64,000 nt of DNA, taken from the NCBI GenBank assembly GCA_046590205.1, contig JBKJTT010000079.1:1-64000 (forward strand), given 5' to 3'. Source of the DNA: DATDEW01 sp046590205. Lineage in GTDB: Bacteria; Bacteroidota; Ignavibacteria; Palsa-1295. Each line of letters opens with the position of its first letter. Positions within the stretch are counted from its first letter, which is position 1. The position numbers and the translations under genes were made by a program. Of this stretch, positions 25,894 through 35,012 are shown in pieces. Below the pieces are notes generated by a model. That model was not told where the DNA came from, did not search any database, and saw only the letters and a program-made list of their open reading frames with translations.

Positions 25894-27228
25894 ATGCGTA
25901 TCTCTGCACATACATTGGGTTGTAAGCTAAATTCCGCCGAGACCTCGACCATCGTCGAGCAGTTTCGTTCGCGTGGATGGGAGCTATCAGCAGGTGAGAA
26001 TGCCGATGTATTTTTACTCAATACCTGCTCTGTTACAGCAAATGCCGAGCGTGAATGTCGGCAGGTTGTGCGACGTGTCCTTCGAGAGAACCCGAATACG
26101 TTTATCGCCGTGACGGGCTGCTACGCCCAGCTTCGCCCCGAAGAAATTGCAAGTATCGAGGGAGTTGATGTTGTTCTTGGTGCAAAGGAGAAGTTTTCGA
26201 TATTTGACCATGTACCGAATTTTACAAAGTTCGATGCGCCTCAAATCTATTCTTCCCCTATCGAAGAAGCACTTGAATATCATCTCGCAGCAACTGCTGA
26301 TAGAGGAGAGCAATCTCGGGCGTTCTTAAAAGTACAAGACGGATGTGATTATACCTGTTCCTATTGTACGATACCGATGGCGCGTGGTGAGTCACGTTCG
26401 GCAGAAATTGCGCAAGTCCTTACTGAAGCGATTCGTCTTTCACGTGATGGCTTTAAGGAGATAGTATTATCAGGTGTCAACGTCGGTGACTTCGGAGTAA
26501 AAACGGGTACAAGTTTTTATGAGTTACTTCTTGCACTTGAAGCAAGCGAGGATGTCACTGCTCGTATTCGCATCAGCTCCATTGAGCCGAATCTCTTGAC
26601 AGACGAGATTATTGCTCTGGTTGCAGGAAGCGATAAATTCTGTTCCCATTTTCATATTCCATTGCAATCAGGTTCTGCGAAGATACTTCGTTTAATGCAA
26701 CGTCGTTATACCAAAGAATTGTATTGTTCTCGTATAGAAGCAGTTAAGAAAGCAATGCCACATGCAGGCATCGGTGTTGATGTCATCGTCGGCTTCCCAG
26801 GTGAGACAGATGAAGAATTTAGGGAGTGTTATGACTTTATTCATTTGCTTGATATTTCTTACCTTCATGTCTTTACCTATAGTGAACGTCCCGGTACAAA
26901 GGCAGTCGGGATGAAAGAACGTGTAGAGAAGGGAAGCCGCAAGGAGCGGAATGAAATGCTTCGAATTCTCTCCGAGAAGAAACGACAGGAGTTCTACCGT
27001 TCGCAACTTAGTAACGAAGGTGTTGTACTCCTCGAGCATTCAAGCGAAGGGAAACAACATGGGTTTACAGAAAACTACGTTCGTGTTGAATTGCGTGATG
27101 CCGTTGACCCCGCAGCAGAACTTGTTCGGGTTCGTTACGAGGAATGTTCAGGTGAATTTGTAATAGCATCAGCACAGGAAGTGCTCTCGCATAAAAAATC
27201 ATTGTCCTTACTTCCGATACTCTCATAA
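25894..27228 (+). CDS. mtaB: tRNA threonylcarbamoyladenosine methylthiotransferase MtaB
   Basis: A 444-residue radical-SAM methylthiotransferase that converts t6A37 to ms2t6A37 in ANN-decoding tRNAs. The N-terminal domain opens with ISAHTLGCKLNSAE, with further cluster cysteines in LLNTCSVTANAE and AVTGCYAQ; the radical SAM CxxxCxxC is DGCDYTCSYCTIPMARG; HIPLQSGS is also conserved. CK in GCKLN and overall pattern fit MtaB rather than MiaB or RimO. A GT39-like membrane protein gene starts immediately after the stop. Confidence 0.9.
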   Translation: MRISAHTLGCKLNSAETSTIVEQFRSRGWELSAGENADVFLLNTCSVTANAERECRQVVRRVLRENPNTFIAVTGCYAQLRPEEIASIEGVDVVLGAKEKFSIFDHVPNFTKFDAPQIYSSPIEEALEYHLAATADRGEQSRAFLKVQDGCDYTCSYCTIPMARGESRSAEIAQVLTEAIRLSRDGFKEIVLSGVNVGDFGVKTGTSFYELLLALEASEDVTARIRISSIEPNLLTDEIIALVAGSDKFCSHFHIPLQSGSAKILRLMQRRYTKELYCSRIEAVKKAMPHAGIGVDVIVGFPGETDEEFRECYDFIHLLDISYLHVFTYSERPGTKAVGMKERVEKGSRKERNEMLRILSEKKRQEFYRSQLSNEGVVLLEHSSEGKQHGFTENYVRVELRDAVDPAAELVRVRYEECSGEFVIASAQEVLSHKKSLSLLPILS

Positions 27229-28488
27229 TTGTTCGATAAACTCGAAATACTTGTCCGAACCGAAAAACGCGAATGGCTTGTCCTAATCGGCGTTTCGGTT
27301 CTCATCTTTATAGTCCAGTTGCTTACGCTCCGTCCACCTGTCGGCATTGGTGAGCCGTATTTTATAGCAAAGAACATCGCCGCCGGATTTGGATACATGT
27401 ATGCTTATCCGTTTGATACGGTTGCACAAGTTACATGCTATATCCCTCCGCTTTATGTCTATTTTCATGTAGCAATTATAAAGCTTGGTGGTGGACTTAT
27501 CGTTAGCCAAGTCGCAGGATTACTATTCTTCCATGTTGCCAATATAGTTATCTATCGTTTTTTCAAGAAGCAAACGTCGGTGGGTAATGCCATTGCAGGG
27601 TTTTTCCTGTTTGCAATCTATTTACCACTTTGGCTCACATCCCAAAAGCCCGACCCTGACGGATTGAATATACTCCTGATTGCTCTTACTATCACGCTAT
27701 TATATAATCTATCTCGAAGTTCAAAAGTAACTACTTGGGGATGGCTTGGTTTGCTTTTAGGGGTGCAGTTGCTCCTTCGTCCTGATATTATGCTCGGGAT
27801 GGTACTCTTCGGAGTGTGGCTCTTATTGACAGGTGAGAGACGAGAAGAGAAATTCAAAGGGTATGTTCTCAGTGCTGTTATTGCTATTATCATGGTTGCC
27901 CCTTGGACACTGCGTAACTACGTTGTCTTTGATAAGTTCGTATTCGTCTCGGCGAATTCCGGATTCAATTTCTATATGGGAAACAACACCAATGCAACCG
28001 GTGAATTCCAGCAAGACATATCCACTCCCGAAGGTAAGGCCCAGCTCGATTCAATCGAAAAATACTTTGAATCACATCCATCACATGTTGATGCTGATAG
28101 CTACTTAATGAAGATCGGACAGCAGTGGGTAGTAGATAACCCTGGTGATGCACTTGTACTTGCAACAAAGAAGTTCTTTTATCATTGGTGGCATCGCGAA
28201 TATGCCGGTAGTGAGATTGCAAGCGAACCATGGATGATCGTATCATATCGTATCGCATCTGTATTCTTACTTATTTTTGGATTCTGGGGTTTGTTCTCTT
28301 TGAAGGATAAACGAGTCCGTGCGTTACTTTTAACCTTATTTTTGTACTCAACTGCTATATCGGTGATATTTTTTGTGCAATCTCGTCACAGAGCATTGAA
28401 AGTTGACCCGTATCTGATCCCGTTAAGTGTTATCGGTGTTTCTGCATTAGGAAGTAAACTATTTACTAAAGAAGCAAAAAAAGTATGA
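27229..28488 (+). CDS. GT39/ArnT-like membrane glycosyltransferase
   Basis: A 419-residue polytopic membrane protein with about ten hydrophobic helices. Layout and short motifs (GIGEPYFIAKNIAAGFGY near the N-terminus, ALTITLLYNLSRSS, and VAPWTLRNYVVFDKFVFVSA with a periplasmic SANSGFNFYMGNN) fit dolichyl- or undecaprenyl-phosphate sugar transferases of the GT39/ArnT/PMT group. It begins with TTG directly after the mtaB stop; no ATG occurs before the first membrane helix, so TTG is the best start. Donor and acceptor are unknown; a protein O-glycosylation role is possible. Confidence 0.75.
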   Translation: MFDKLEILVRTEKREWLVLIGVSVLIFIVQLLTLRPPVGIGEPYFIAKNIAAGFGYMYAYPFDTVAQVTCYIPPLYVYFHVAIIKLGGGLIVSQVAGLLFFHVANIVIYRFFKKQTSVGNAIAGFFLFAIYLPLWLTSQKPDPDGLNILLIALTITLLYNLSRSSKVTTWGWLGLLLGVQLLLRPDIMLGMVLFGVWLLLTGERREEKFKGYVLSAVIAIIMVAPWTLRNYVVFDKFVFVSANSGFNFYMGNNTNATGEFQQDISTPEGKAQLDSIEKYFESHPSHVDADSYLMKIGQQWVVDNPGDALVLATKKFFYHWWHREYAGSEIASEPWMIVSYRIASVFLLIFGFWGLFSLKDKRVRALLLTLFLYSTAISVIFFVQSRHRALKVDPYLIPLSVIGVSALGSKLFTKEAKKV

Positions 28489-29252
28489 CAAAGATTGTAT
28501 CGTGGAATGTGAACGGCATCCGCGCCGCAGAAAAAAAAGGATTTCTTGACTACATGAGAAATGAGTCACCCGATATTATTGGTCTGCAGGAAACAAAGGC
28601 ACAGCCAGAGCAGCTTAGTGATGCACTAAAGAATATTCCCGGCTACCACTCCTATTTCTGTAGTGCAGAGAAGAAGGGGTATTCCGGCGTTGCTATTTAT
28701 TCAAAGAAAGAGCCAAAGAAAGTCACTTCCGGCTGTGGAGAACCATTATTTGATTGTGAAGGACGAGTCCTATGCGCCGATTACGATGACTTTATTTTCT
28801 ACAACATCTATTATCCGAATGGCGGCAGAGGGCCGGAGCGAGTAAAGTACAAACTCGATTTCTATGACCACATGCTTGCTATATGGGAGAAGCAGCGCAA
28901 AGCAGGGAAGCGTCTGATCCTCACAGGGGATTTCAATACTGCGCACAAAGAGATAGACCTTGCCAGACCAAAGGAGAACTCCAAAACGACGGGCTTTCTG
29001 CCTGAAGAACGTGCATGGCTTGATAAGATATCGGATTTGGGCTACATTGACATTTTTCGCGTCTTCAACCAAGAACCTGCACAATACACATATTGGGACC
29101 AGATAACCCGTGCCAGAGAGCGCAATGTTGGTTGGCGCATTGATTACTTCTGGGTTACTCCGAATGTTATGCCCATTGCAATTGACGCTCCAATCCAAAT
29201 GGACATCATGGGAAGCGATCATTGTCCGATACAGCTTCATTTGGACGTTTAA
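28485..29252 (+). CDS. xth: Exodeoxyribonuclease III / AP endonuclease
   Basis: A 255-residue DNA repair nuclease of the EEP family. WNVNGIRAAEKKGF, LQETKAQPEQ (metal-binding Glu), LTGDFNTAHKEIDLA (catalytic Asp-Asn) and MGSDHCPI (catalytic Asp-His) are all intact. It removes abasic sites in base excision repair. The start overlaps the previous stop by four bases (ATGA), ending the mtaB-GT39-xth unit. Confidence 0.93.
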   Translation: MTKIVSWNVNGIRAAEKKGFLDYMRNESPDIIGLQETKAQPEQLSDALKNIPGYHSYFCSAEKKGYSGVAIYSKKEPKKVTSGCGEPLFDCEGRVLCADYDDFIFYNIYYPNGGRGPERVKYKLDFYDHMLAIWEKQRKAGKRLILTGDFNTAHKEIDLARPKENSKTTGFLPEERAWLDKISDLGYIDIFRVFNQEPAQYTYWDQITRARERNVGWRIDYFWVTPNVMPIAIDAPIQMDIMGSDHCPIQLHLDV

Positions 29253-29492
29253 GCTGAAATACACACATAATTCACAAGTTATCAACATTCATATTTATCC
29301 TCTTGATAACTGTGATTTTCCGTCGTATTATTGTATATAGTTTTGCAAGAACATCGAATTCAGCCCTCTTTCGTCAGTTTTTGCCTTGTTAGCTCTTTCT
29401 ATCTCCATCTGGACAATGTGGATAAATTGTGAGTAATGTGTGAGAACAGGTGAAGATATACACGTGTTGATTTATATGTAAGGGAACACGGA
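29253..29492. other. Intergenic 240 bases: imperfect hairpin, DnaA-box-like sites, -7 box
   Basis: AGTTATCAA (29277-29285) pairs with TTGATAACT (29303-29311), a weak terminator-like hairpin after xth. TTATCAACA (29279) and a perfect TGTGGATAA (29417-29425, complement of TTATCCACA) resemble DnaA boxes. TAGTTTTG at 29338-29345 matches TAnnTTTG. TGTTGATTTATAT at 29465 is shared with the intergenic repeats at 7566 and 53573. Confidence 0.45.
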
Positions 29493-31025
29493 ATGAATAT
29501 CTACGAAGACGGGGACGAGTTTAGCTTTGGCGATGATGATTTCTTCGGGCAATCCGCAAATAGCCCCGAAGAGAGTGAAACGCGAAAGAAGTTCTTGGAG
29601 GACGAAGTTCGCCGCTATCGCGACGAGATGCGTTCGCGCCGTATGCCTTTGGATGAACCGACCCATTCCTTAAAACGCAAAACTTTTCTAAGTCCGGAAA
29701 TTCTCGAAGAGCTTATCAACTACTGTGTCGAAAACGACAAGTTCGATGAAGCACTCCATTTTGCCGAAGTCCTGACCGAACATGCTCCCTTTAGCTCTGA
29801 TGCCTGGCATCAACGCGCAATGCTCGAAGCGCATCACCTTAAGTTTGATGAAGCACTTGTTTCCTATGGTCGAGCTATTAGTTTAGACCCCGTTGATATT
29901 GAAATACTCATCAACTACGGTATCACACTCGAAGCACTAGGTCGTACTGACGAATCCCTTGCTATCAATGAACGAGTTTTAGCTATTGACCCGACAAACG
30001 GCGAAGCACTCTTTAGCAAGGCGTCATGCTACGAGAAGATGGAGCACTTCAATGAAGCGATTCCTCTCTTCCGATATTTATGCGACAAAGAAGAATTTGC
30101 AAAGGATGCATACTACGAGCTTGGCTTTTGCTATGATTCGTTAGACGATTTTACTTCTGCAATAGAAGCGTACGAGCAGCATCTTGATCTCGACCCATAT
30201 AACTATAACGGCTGGTACAACCTTGGGATAGTCTATAACAGGATGGGCATGTTCCATAAAGCCATCTCAAGCTATGAGATGTCGCTTGCTATCAAAGAAG
30301 ATTTTGCGTCGGCTTGGTATAACAGAGGCAACGCTAATGCTAATCTCGGCAAGCTTACCGAAGCAGTCGAATCTTACAAAGAGTGCTTGAAGTACGAAGC
30401 AGAAGATGTCAGTGCTTGGCATAATCTTGCTAATGCCTATGAGGAGATGCAACGTGAGCGTGATGCGATTCGCTGCTTTACCCAAGCTATCAAATTCGAC
30501 CCCCGCCACAGCGAAAGCTACTTTGGTCGCGGTTCATGTTATGATGCGCTTGGTCATCCTCGCAAAGCATTAGAAGATTACGACAGGGCACTTGCGATCA
30601 AGAGTCGTTACCCCGAACTTTGGTATGCTAAAGCAGATGCGCTCTATAACTTAGGTCGCTTCGATGAAGCATTGCTTGCTTATCGTGTCGTTCTTGAACA
30701 ATCACCTCGCGACTTTGAGGCATGGTTTGATTACGCCGAGACACTGCTGGATGTTCATAGACCGTCCGAAGCAGCGAAAGCACTTGAGGTTTCTATCGAG
30801 ATCGAAGGTAACTGGGCTGATTCACACTACGGCAGAGCTAAGGCACTTTATATCATGGAGGAACATCTTGAGTCTGCGGTAGAACTTCTCATCACATTCC
30901 GCCTTGACGAATCAAAGCGTCAACTCTTCGAAACAGAATTCCCGCAGCTTGCAGGACTTGAATCTTTCCGTGCTATCGAGGAGATAGTCAGCGCTCCGGC
31001 GCAACCATCTGAAGAGAAACAATAA
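29493..31025 (+). CDS. Tetratricopeptide repeat protein
   Basis: A 510-residue cytoplasmic protein without signal peptide. An acidic N-terminus (YEDGDEFSFGDDDFFG) leads into roughly ten TPR units from about residue 90 to 470, with clear W-x2-L/Y-G-x8-A-x3-F patterns such as NGWYNLGIVYNRMGMFHKAI and SAWYNRGNANANLGKLTEAV. TPR arrays are protein-binding scaffolds; the partner is unknown. It is flanked by an intergenic stretch and a strong terminator, so it is probably transcribed alone. Confidence 0.85.
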   Translation: MNIYEDGDEFSFGDDDFFGQSANSPEESETRKKFLEDEVRRYRDEMRSRRMPLDEPTHSLKRKTFLSPEILEELINYCVENDKFDEALHFAEVLTEHAPFSSDAWHQRAMLEAHHLKFDEALVSYGRAISLDPVDIEILINYGITLEALGRTDESLAINERVLAIDPTNGEALFSKASCYEKMEHFNEAIPLFRYLCDKEEFAKDAYYELGFCYDSLDDFTSAIEAYEQHLDLDPYNYNGWYNLGIVYNRMGMFHKAISSYEMSLAIKEDFASAWYNRGNANANLGKLTEAVESYKECLKYEAEDVSAWHNLANAYEEMQRERDAIRCFTQAIKFDPRHSESYFGRGSCYDALGHPRKALEDYDRALAIKSRYPELWYAKADALYNLGRFDEALLAYRVVLEQSPRDFEAWFDYAETLLDVHRPSEAAKALEVSIEIEGNWADSHYGRAKALYIMEEHLESAVELLITFRLDESKRQLFETEFPQLAGLESFRAIEEIVSAPAQPSEEKQ

Positions 31026-31045
31026 CCGAACTGAGATTCTTAACC

Positions 31046-31079
31046 AATGGCTCACGAAGTACTAACTTCGTGAGCCATT
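31046..31079. terminator. Bidirectional terminator
   Basis: A perfect 15-bp stem, AATGGCTCACGAAGT (31046-31060) with ACTTCGTGAGCCATT (31065-31079), loop ACTA, between the convergent TPR and OmpA-family genes. Confidence 0.85.
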
Positions 31080-31094
31080 TGATTTATGCTCTAA

Positions 31095-32654
31095 TTACCT
31101 GTTGGTAATAATAAACTCCACTCTACGGTTTTCGGCTCTGCCGTCTTCGGTATCGTTCGACGAGACCGGCATTGACTCGCCATATCCTTTTGCTATTAAG
31201 CGAGAGCGGTCAACGCCATTGCGGACGAGGTAGTCAACCACAGAGTTTGCACGGCGGGTTGATAGATCCATGTTGTACTTATCGTCAGCAGTGTTATCAG
31301 TATGTCCGGCGATCTCTACCTGATAGTTCGCATTTGCCTTCAAGAACTTTGCAACACGCTGAAGTTCAGGAAGTGATGACTTCTGAAGCTCTGCTTTATC
31401 GGTCTCAAAGAAGACAAGTAGGCGAACCTTGTTCTGGCTCTTATCAAGATAAATATCACGGATACCTTTTATCAAGCGACCATACTCATCGAGTTCGATG
31501 TAGCTTGTCGAGAAGAGGTAGCCGTCCTTTTCGGCAGTGATAGAATATCTACCCGGTGTTTCGAGAAGTACACCATATTTTCCATTGCTGCCTGTTGTTT
31601 CTGTCTTGACAACTTCATTGGTTGCTAGGTCTATGACAGTTATCTCAGCATCATCTATCGGCTCATTTGTCTTGCGGTCCCTTACTGTACCCTCGAAGTT
31701 CATCTCGTCTGTTTTCTTCGGCGTGTTATCAACAACTTTTCCTTCCTCACGGTAAAGTCCCCATGGGAATTTCAAGCCAAGCGAGAGCTGTGCATACCAT
31801 AGCTTTGGTGTGGTAGCTCCGTCTGCGCTAAAGCTTGCCGTGCCGGTATTGCCACCACCAATCTGCGGATCTTGAGGAAGGGTATAGGTGTCTTCGTAGA
31901 GATCTGTGAGTGGTATCGAGATCATCAATTCCGGAGTGAGCATCCAGCCATTTGATCCGATCGGGATGAATGTACCTACGCCGACCTTTGGTCCGAGATA
32001 CATGCTCTTATAAAGATCGGTTGCTTCTCTTTCAGGCACTGCGAGTGAAGTAAAACCTGATTGTGTTGTGAACTGCGTACCATCCCAATTGAGATATTGA
32101 CAATCATTTTCTGAACTAAGTATCGCCTGTGCAAGAAAGATGCTATTGCTTGACATACCCATGACGCCAAGCCCTGCAAAGCCATACCATGTTTCGGGGT
32201 CAAACTGGTAGCGGAGGAGAATATCACCGCCGAAAAACCCGAAATGCTGTTCGATAGTGTTTTCGAACTCTGCATTAGCAGGATTTCCGCCATTAACGTC
32301 TGCACAAAGTGCGCTGAATTGCTCTTTGTTGGTTAGGTTGTGGATGCTATAATGCACTTTGCCCATGAGATTCCAGTTGCGGGCAAGGTTAAGATCAATT
32401 GTACCGCCGAAGCTGAAACCGATACCATCGCCAGGATTCTCGAAAGCAAGAGATTGTGATGTTAGACTTGTTGCGCCTAGTGTGTAATAGGGATAGAGAT
32501 ACTGCATAGTGAAGTTATTCGCTCCTGATAGCCAGTTGTACTGGACGCCGAGTTCGAGACCGAAATAGTTGCGGTCGCCGGCTGGCACGTAGTATTGGCT
32601 ACGGGCTGCTTGGCTTGCGAGTAGAATGAATAGTAAGAGTATTAAGCGTTTCAT
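31095..32654 (-). CDS. OmpA-family outer-membrane protein with carboxypeptidase-like domain
   Basis: A 519-residue outer-membrane protein. Signal peptide (LILLLFILLASQAARSQ), then a beta-barrel-like N-terminal half to about residue 290 (YFGLELGVQYNW and similar strands), then a carboxypeptidase-regulatory-like Ig domain at about 320-390 (FEGTVRDRKTNEPIDDAEI), and a C-terminal OmpA peptidoglycan-binding domain at about 405-517 (LLVFFETDKAEL, VEIAGHTDN, LSTRRANSVVDYL, GYGESMPVSSNDT, NRRVEF). It should tether the outer membrane to peptidoglycan. A -7 box lies 27 bases upstream. Confidence 0.87.
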   Translation of the reverse strand: MKRLILLLFILLASQAARSQYYVPAGDRNYFGLELGVQYNWLSGANNFTMQYLYPYYTLGATSLTSQSLAFENPGDGIGFSFGGTIDLNLARNWNLMGKVHYSIHNLTNKEQFSALCADVNGGNPANAEFENTIEQHFGFFGGDILLRYQFDPETWYGFAGLGVMGMSSNSIFLAQAILSSENDCQYLNWDGTQFTTQSGFTSLAVPEREATDLYKSMYLGPKVGVGTFIPIGSNGWMLTPELMISIPLTDLYEDTYTLPQDPQIGGGNTGTASFSADGATTPKLWYAQLSLGLKFPWGLYREEGKVVDNTPKKTDEMNFEGTVRDRKTNEPIDDAEITVIDLATNEVVKTETTGSNGKYGVLLETPGRYSITAEKDGYLFSTSYIELDEYGRLIKGIRDIYLDKSQNKVRLLVFFETDKAELQKSSLPELQRVAKFLKANANYQVEIAGHTDNTADDKYNMDLSTRRANSVVDYLVRNGVDRSRLIAKGYGESMPVSSNDTEDGRAENRRVEFIITNR

Positions 32655-32680
32655 GTAAAGTTATGTTTAATGTAATCGGG

Positions 32681-32688
32681 CAAAAATA
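32681..32688 (-). promoter_or_regulatory. Candidate -7 box (TATTTTTG)
   Basis: On the minus strand TATTTTTG matches TAnnTTTG, 27 bases ahead of the OmpA-family start codon. No -33 box is obvious. Confidence 0.35.
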
Positions 32689-32758
32689 CGACAAAATAGG
32701 GCAGGGGACGCAGAAGGAACCTCGATCGGGAAAATTATGTATTTAACCACCCAATATT

Positions 32759-32830
32759 GGCGCGTTCGTCTAGCGGCTAGGACACTGCCCTCTCAAGGCG
32801 GCGACACGGGTTCGATTCCCGTACGCGCTA
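32759..32830 (+). tRNA. tRNA-Glu (CTC anticodon)
   Basis: Acceptor GGCGCGT (32759-32765) pairs with ACGCGCT (32823-32829, one G-T pair). The D arm TCGTCTAGCGGCTAGGACA is the usual tRNA-Glu form. The anticodon stem CTGCC/GGCGG encloses CTCTCAA, anticodon CTC, and the T arm is ACGGGTTCGATTCCCGT. CCA is not encoded. Confidence 0.92.
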
Positions 32831-33274
32831 CACTTCATCAAAGATCCTCTGCCCGAAACGGTACGAGAATCTTTCTGTTTCCAGCCCACCCTTTTCTAAT
32901 AACTGGTCTGTAACTCATTGATTTGCAAGTGAAGTAAGTGTGCACCACCTCGGGGATCGGGTTTCGTAGGTGCTGTAAATTTACACATTTGAAATCTGGT
33001 TGTATGGGGGTGCAGTGGTATGGACGTATGGTTTTGGGGTTTGTCATTCCGAACGGAGTGAGGAATCTGGAAATAGAAGAATCTATCAGAAAAAGGGAAA
33101 TGCCAAAACTTCGGGCTACAAAAATAACACATGAAACCTCGTTTTGCAAGATGCTCAAAAAAGATTGTCTCTATCCCGTTGAAAACAAACTAGATAATCT
33201 TTGGGAAATTCAATTGTTGACGTTTCCAGCCCATTTTTGCCATTTCCGATAGGCACCTACGTGGGTATATAGAT
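32831..33274. other. Non-coding interval after tRNA-Glu containing repeat copy B
   Basis: About 440 bases without a credible gene. Most of it is copy B of the dispersed element. An open frame of about 100 codons exists, but it contains the FVIPNGVRNLE peptide that comes from a known class of intergenic repeat, so it is not called. Confidence 0.7.
32969..33260 (+). repeat. Dispersed ~300-base element, copy B
   Basis: Landmarks in order: GGTGCTGTAAATTTACAC (32969-32986), TGTCATTCCGA...GAGGAATCT (around 33040-33067), TGCAAGATGCTC (33145-33156), AGATAATCT (33192-33200), GATAGGCACCTAC (33248-33260). Order and spacing match copy A at 7496-7198 on the other strand. It lies just downstream of tRNA-Glu, as copy A lies downstream of the tRNA-Thr remnant. 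Confidence 0.65.
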
Positions 33275-34168
33275 TTACTTTGCTTGTCTCTGGGCTGCTG
33301 TAACTGTATTGCGTAGCACCATCGCAATTGTCATCGGTCCTACACCGCCGGGGACGGGAGTGATAGCGCTTGCTTTTTCTTTGACGGAGTTGAAATCAAC
33401 ATCGCCTGTTAAGCGATATCCGCTTTTCTTTGTGCTGTCGGGAATACTATTCATTCCGACGTCTATGACGACGACACCTTCACTAACCATGTCGCCTGTA
33501 ACGGCATTCGGTACGCCCATCGCTGTGATGAGAATATCTGCTTCTCGTGTAAATTCAGAAAGGCGAGAACCTGCTCCGGTATGCGCAAGCGTTACAACTG
33601 CATTTGCACCTTTTGCTTTTTGGATGAGAAGTGATGCCATCGGTTTACCAACAATATTCGAGCGACCGACAACGACAACGTGTTTGCCTGATGGATCTAT
33701 ATTCTCGCGTATCATAAGTTCGATGATACCTGCCGGAGTGCAAGGCGCAAAATACTCACCTCGCCCGATAGAAAGCCGACCGACATTAATAGGATGGAAG
33801 CCGTCAATATCTTTATGCGGTGCTATTGCCTCGACAACTTTTTCTTCGGAGATATGAGAGGGAAGCGGAAGCTGGCAGAGAATTGCATGAGTGAGTTTGT
33901 CTTCGTTAAGTCGTGCAACGGTATCAAGAATTTCCGATTCGCTTACGTCGGGGTTAAAACGAAGTGTCTGATGAGAAAAACCTGATTCTTCTGATGCAAT
34001 ACCTTTATTGCGAACATAGACCTGACTTGCAGGATTTTCACCAACTAATAGGAACACGATGCGCGGCTTGGTACCTGTGCGCGCCAAGAACTTCGCAGCT
34101 TCGATCTTCACTTCAGCGCGAAGATCAGCCGCATGTTTCTTTCCGTCAATAATCCGTGCTTCAGCCAT
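33275..34168 (-). CDS. folD: Bifunctional methylenetetrahydrofolate dehydrogenase/cyclohydrolase
   Basis: A 297-residue cytosolic enzyme that interconverts methylene-, methenyl- and formyl-tetrahydrofolate. FLLVGENPASQVYVRNK carries the conserved Tyr/Lys region, and the NADP-binding domain has PCTPAGIIELM, VVVGRSNIVGKPMASLL and PVPGGVGPMTIAMVLRNTV. Length is normal. It is the last gene of a close-packed minus-strand run, five bases after the YmdB-family gene. Confidence 0.95.
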   Translation of the reverse strand: MAEARIIDGKKHAADLRAEVKIEAAKFLARTGTKPRIVFLLVGENPASQVYVRNKGIASEESGFSHQTLRFNPDVSESEILDTVARLNEDKLTHAILCQLPLPSHISEEKVVEAIAPHKDIDGFHPINVGRLSIGRGEYFAPCTPAGIIELMIRENIDPSGKHVVVVGRSNIVGKPMASLLIQKAKGANAVVTLAHTGAGSRLSEFTREADILITAMGVPNAVTGDMVSEGVVVIDVGMNSIPDSTKKSGYRLTGDVDFNSVKEKASAITPVPGGVGPMTIAMVLRNTVTAAQRQAK

Positions 34169-34173
34169 TCGTG

Positions 34174-35004
34174 TTAAATAGTGCGTTCGTCAGAAAATTC
34201 TCGTTTCGTTGGGAATTCAGGATAGAGTATTCGCTCGATAGAAGTTGCAAGTCCGGTTTCAGTATCAACACCGACAACAACGGCTGATATCTTCACTTCA
34301 TCGGATGCAAGTTCGTACTTATGTGGCGTAGCAAGCATAAAACGCTTTATTGCAATATCAGAACGAAGCCCGACACAGCTATCATAAGGACCGGACATAC
34401 CGACATCAGTGATATATGCAGTCCCGCCGGGAAGGATACGTTCGTCTGCAGTCTGTACGTGTGTATGTGTCCCGACAACAGCACACACCTGACCATCCAA
34501 GTACCGACTCAATGCCTGCTTCTCTGCGCTTGCTTCGGCGTGAACATCAACAAAAATGATATTTGTTTCCGTACGCAGTTTTTCGATTGCGCGGTCACAT
34601 GCTTTAAAAGGACAATCAATTGCAGGCAGAAATGTTCGACCTTGTACATTGATGACACCAATTTTTACGCCCGCTGCTTCAAAGATACCACTTCCGAATC
34701 CGCCGTTCTCGCGAGGGTAGTTGATAGGGCGGAGGATCCTGCGTTCTTCCCATAGCAGTGGTTTTGCTTCCCACCTGTCCCATACATGGTTGCCGGTCGT
34801 TATCATCCCGACACCTGCATCGAAAAGCTCACGGGCATGTTTTTTATTGAGCGACTTGCCGTCGTGGATATTTTCGCCGTTGGCTATAACTGCATCTATC
34901 TTATGCTTCTCGACAAGCCCTTTGGTGAGCTTTGTCACCATAGCAAGTCCGTTCGTGCCGACGATATCGCCTATAAATAATATGTTGATTGTTTTGCTCA
35001 TCAA
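34174..35004 (-). CDS. YmdB-family metallophosphoesterase
   Basis: A 276-residue protein of the TIGR00282/YmdB group. Metal-ligand motifs are intact: FIGDIVGTNG, NGENIHDGKS, TTGNHVWD, DVHAEASAEK and GTHTHVQTADE. Bacillus subtilis YmdB hydrolyses 2',3'-cyclic nucleotides and controls biofilm and motility fate; activity here is assumed from family. It lies between accC (8-base gap) and folD (5-base gap). Confidence 0.9.
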   Translation of the reverse strand: MMSKTINILFIGDIVGTNGLAMVTKLTKGLVEKHKIDAVIANGENIHDGKSLNKKHARELFDAGVGMITTGNHVWDRWEAKPLLWEERRILRPINYPRENGGFGSGIFEAAGVKIGVINVQGRTFLPAIDCPFKACDRAIEKLRTETNIIFVDVHAEASAEKQALSRYLDGQVCAVVGTHTHVQTADERILPGGTAYITDVGMSGPYDSCVGLRSDIAIKRFMLATPHKYELASDEVKISAVVVGVDTETGLATSIERILYPEFPTKREFSDERTI

Positions 35005-35012
35005 GAGATTCT

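Noticed and set aside
25831..25911. N-terminal extension of the esterase
   Set aside because: It would overlap the divergent mtaB start and adds Cys-rich sequence unrelated to the hydrolase fold.
30267..30509. Minus-strand open frames inside the TPR gene and other large genes
   Set aside because: Antisense shadows with biased composition and no recognisable motifs.
32938..33252. Open frame of 104 codons after tRNA-Glu
   Set aside because: Contains FVIPNGVRNLE, a typical translation of an intergenic repeat; the region is repeat copy B.
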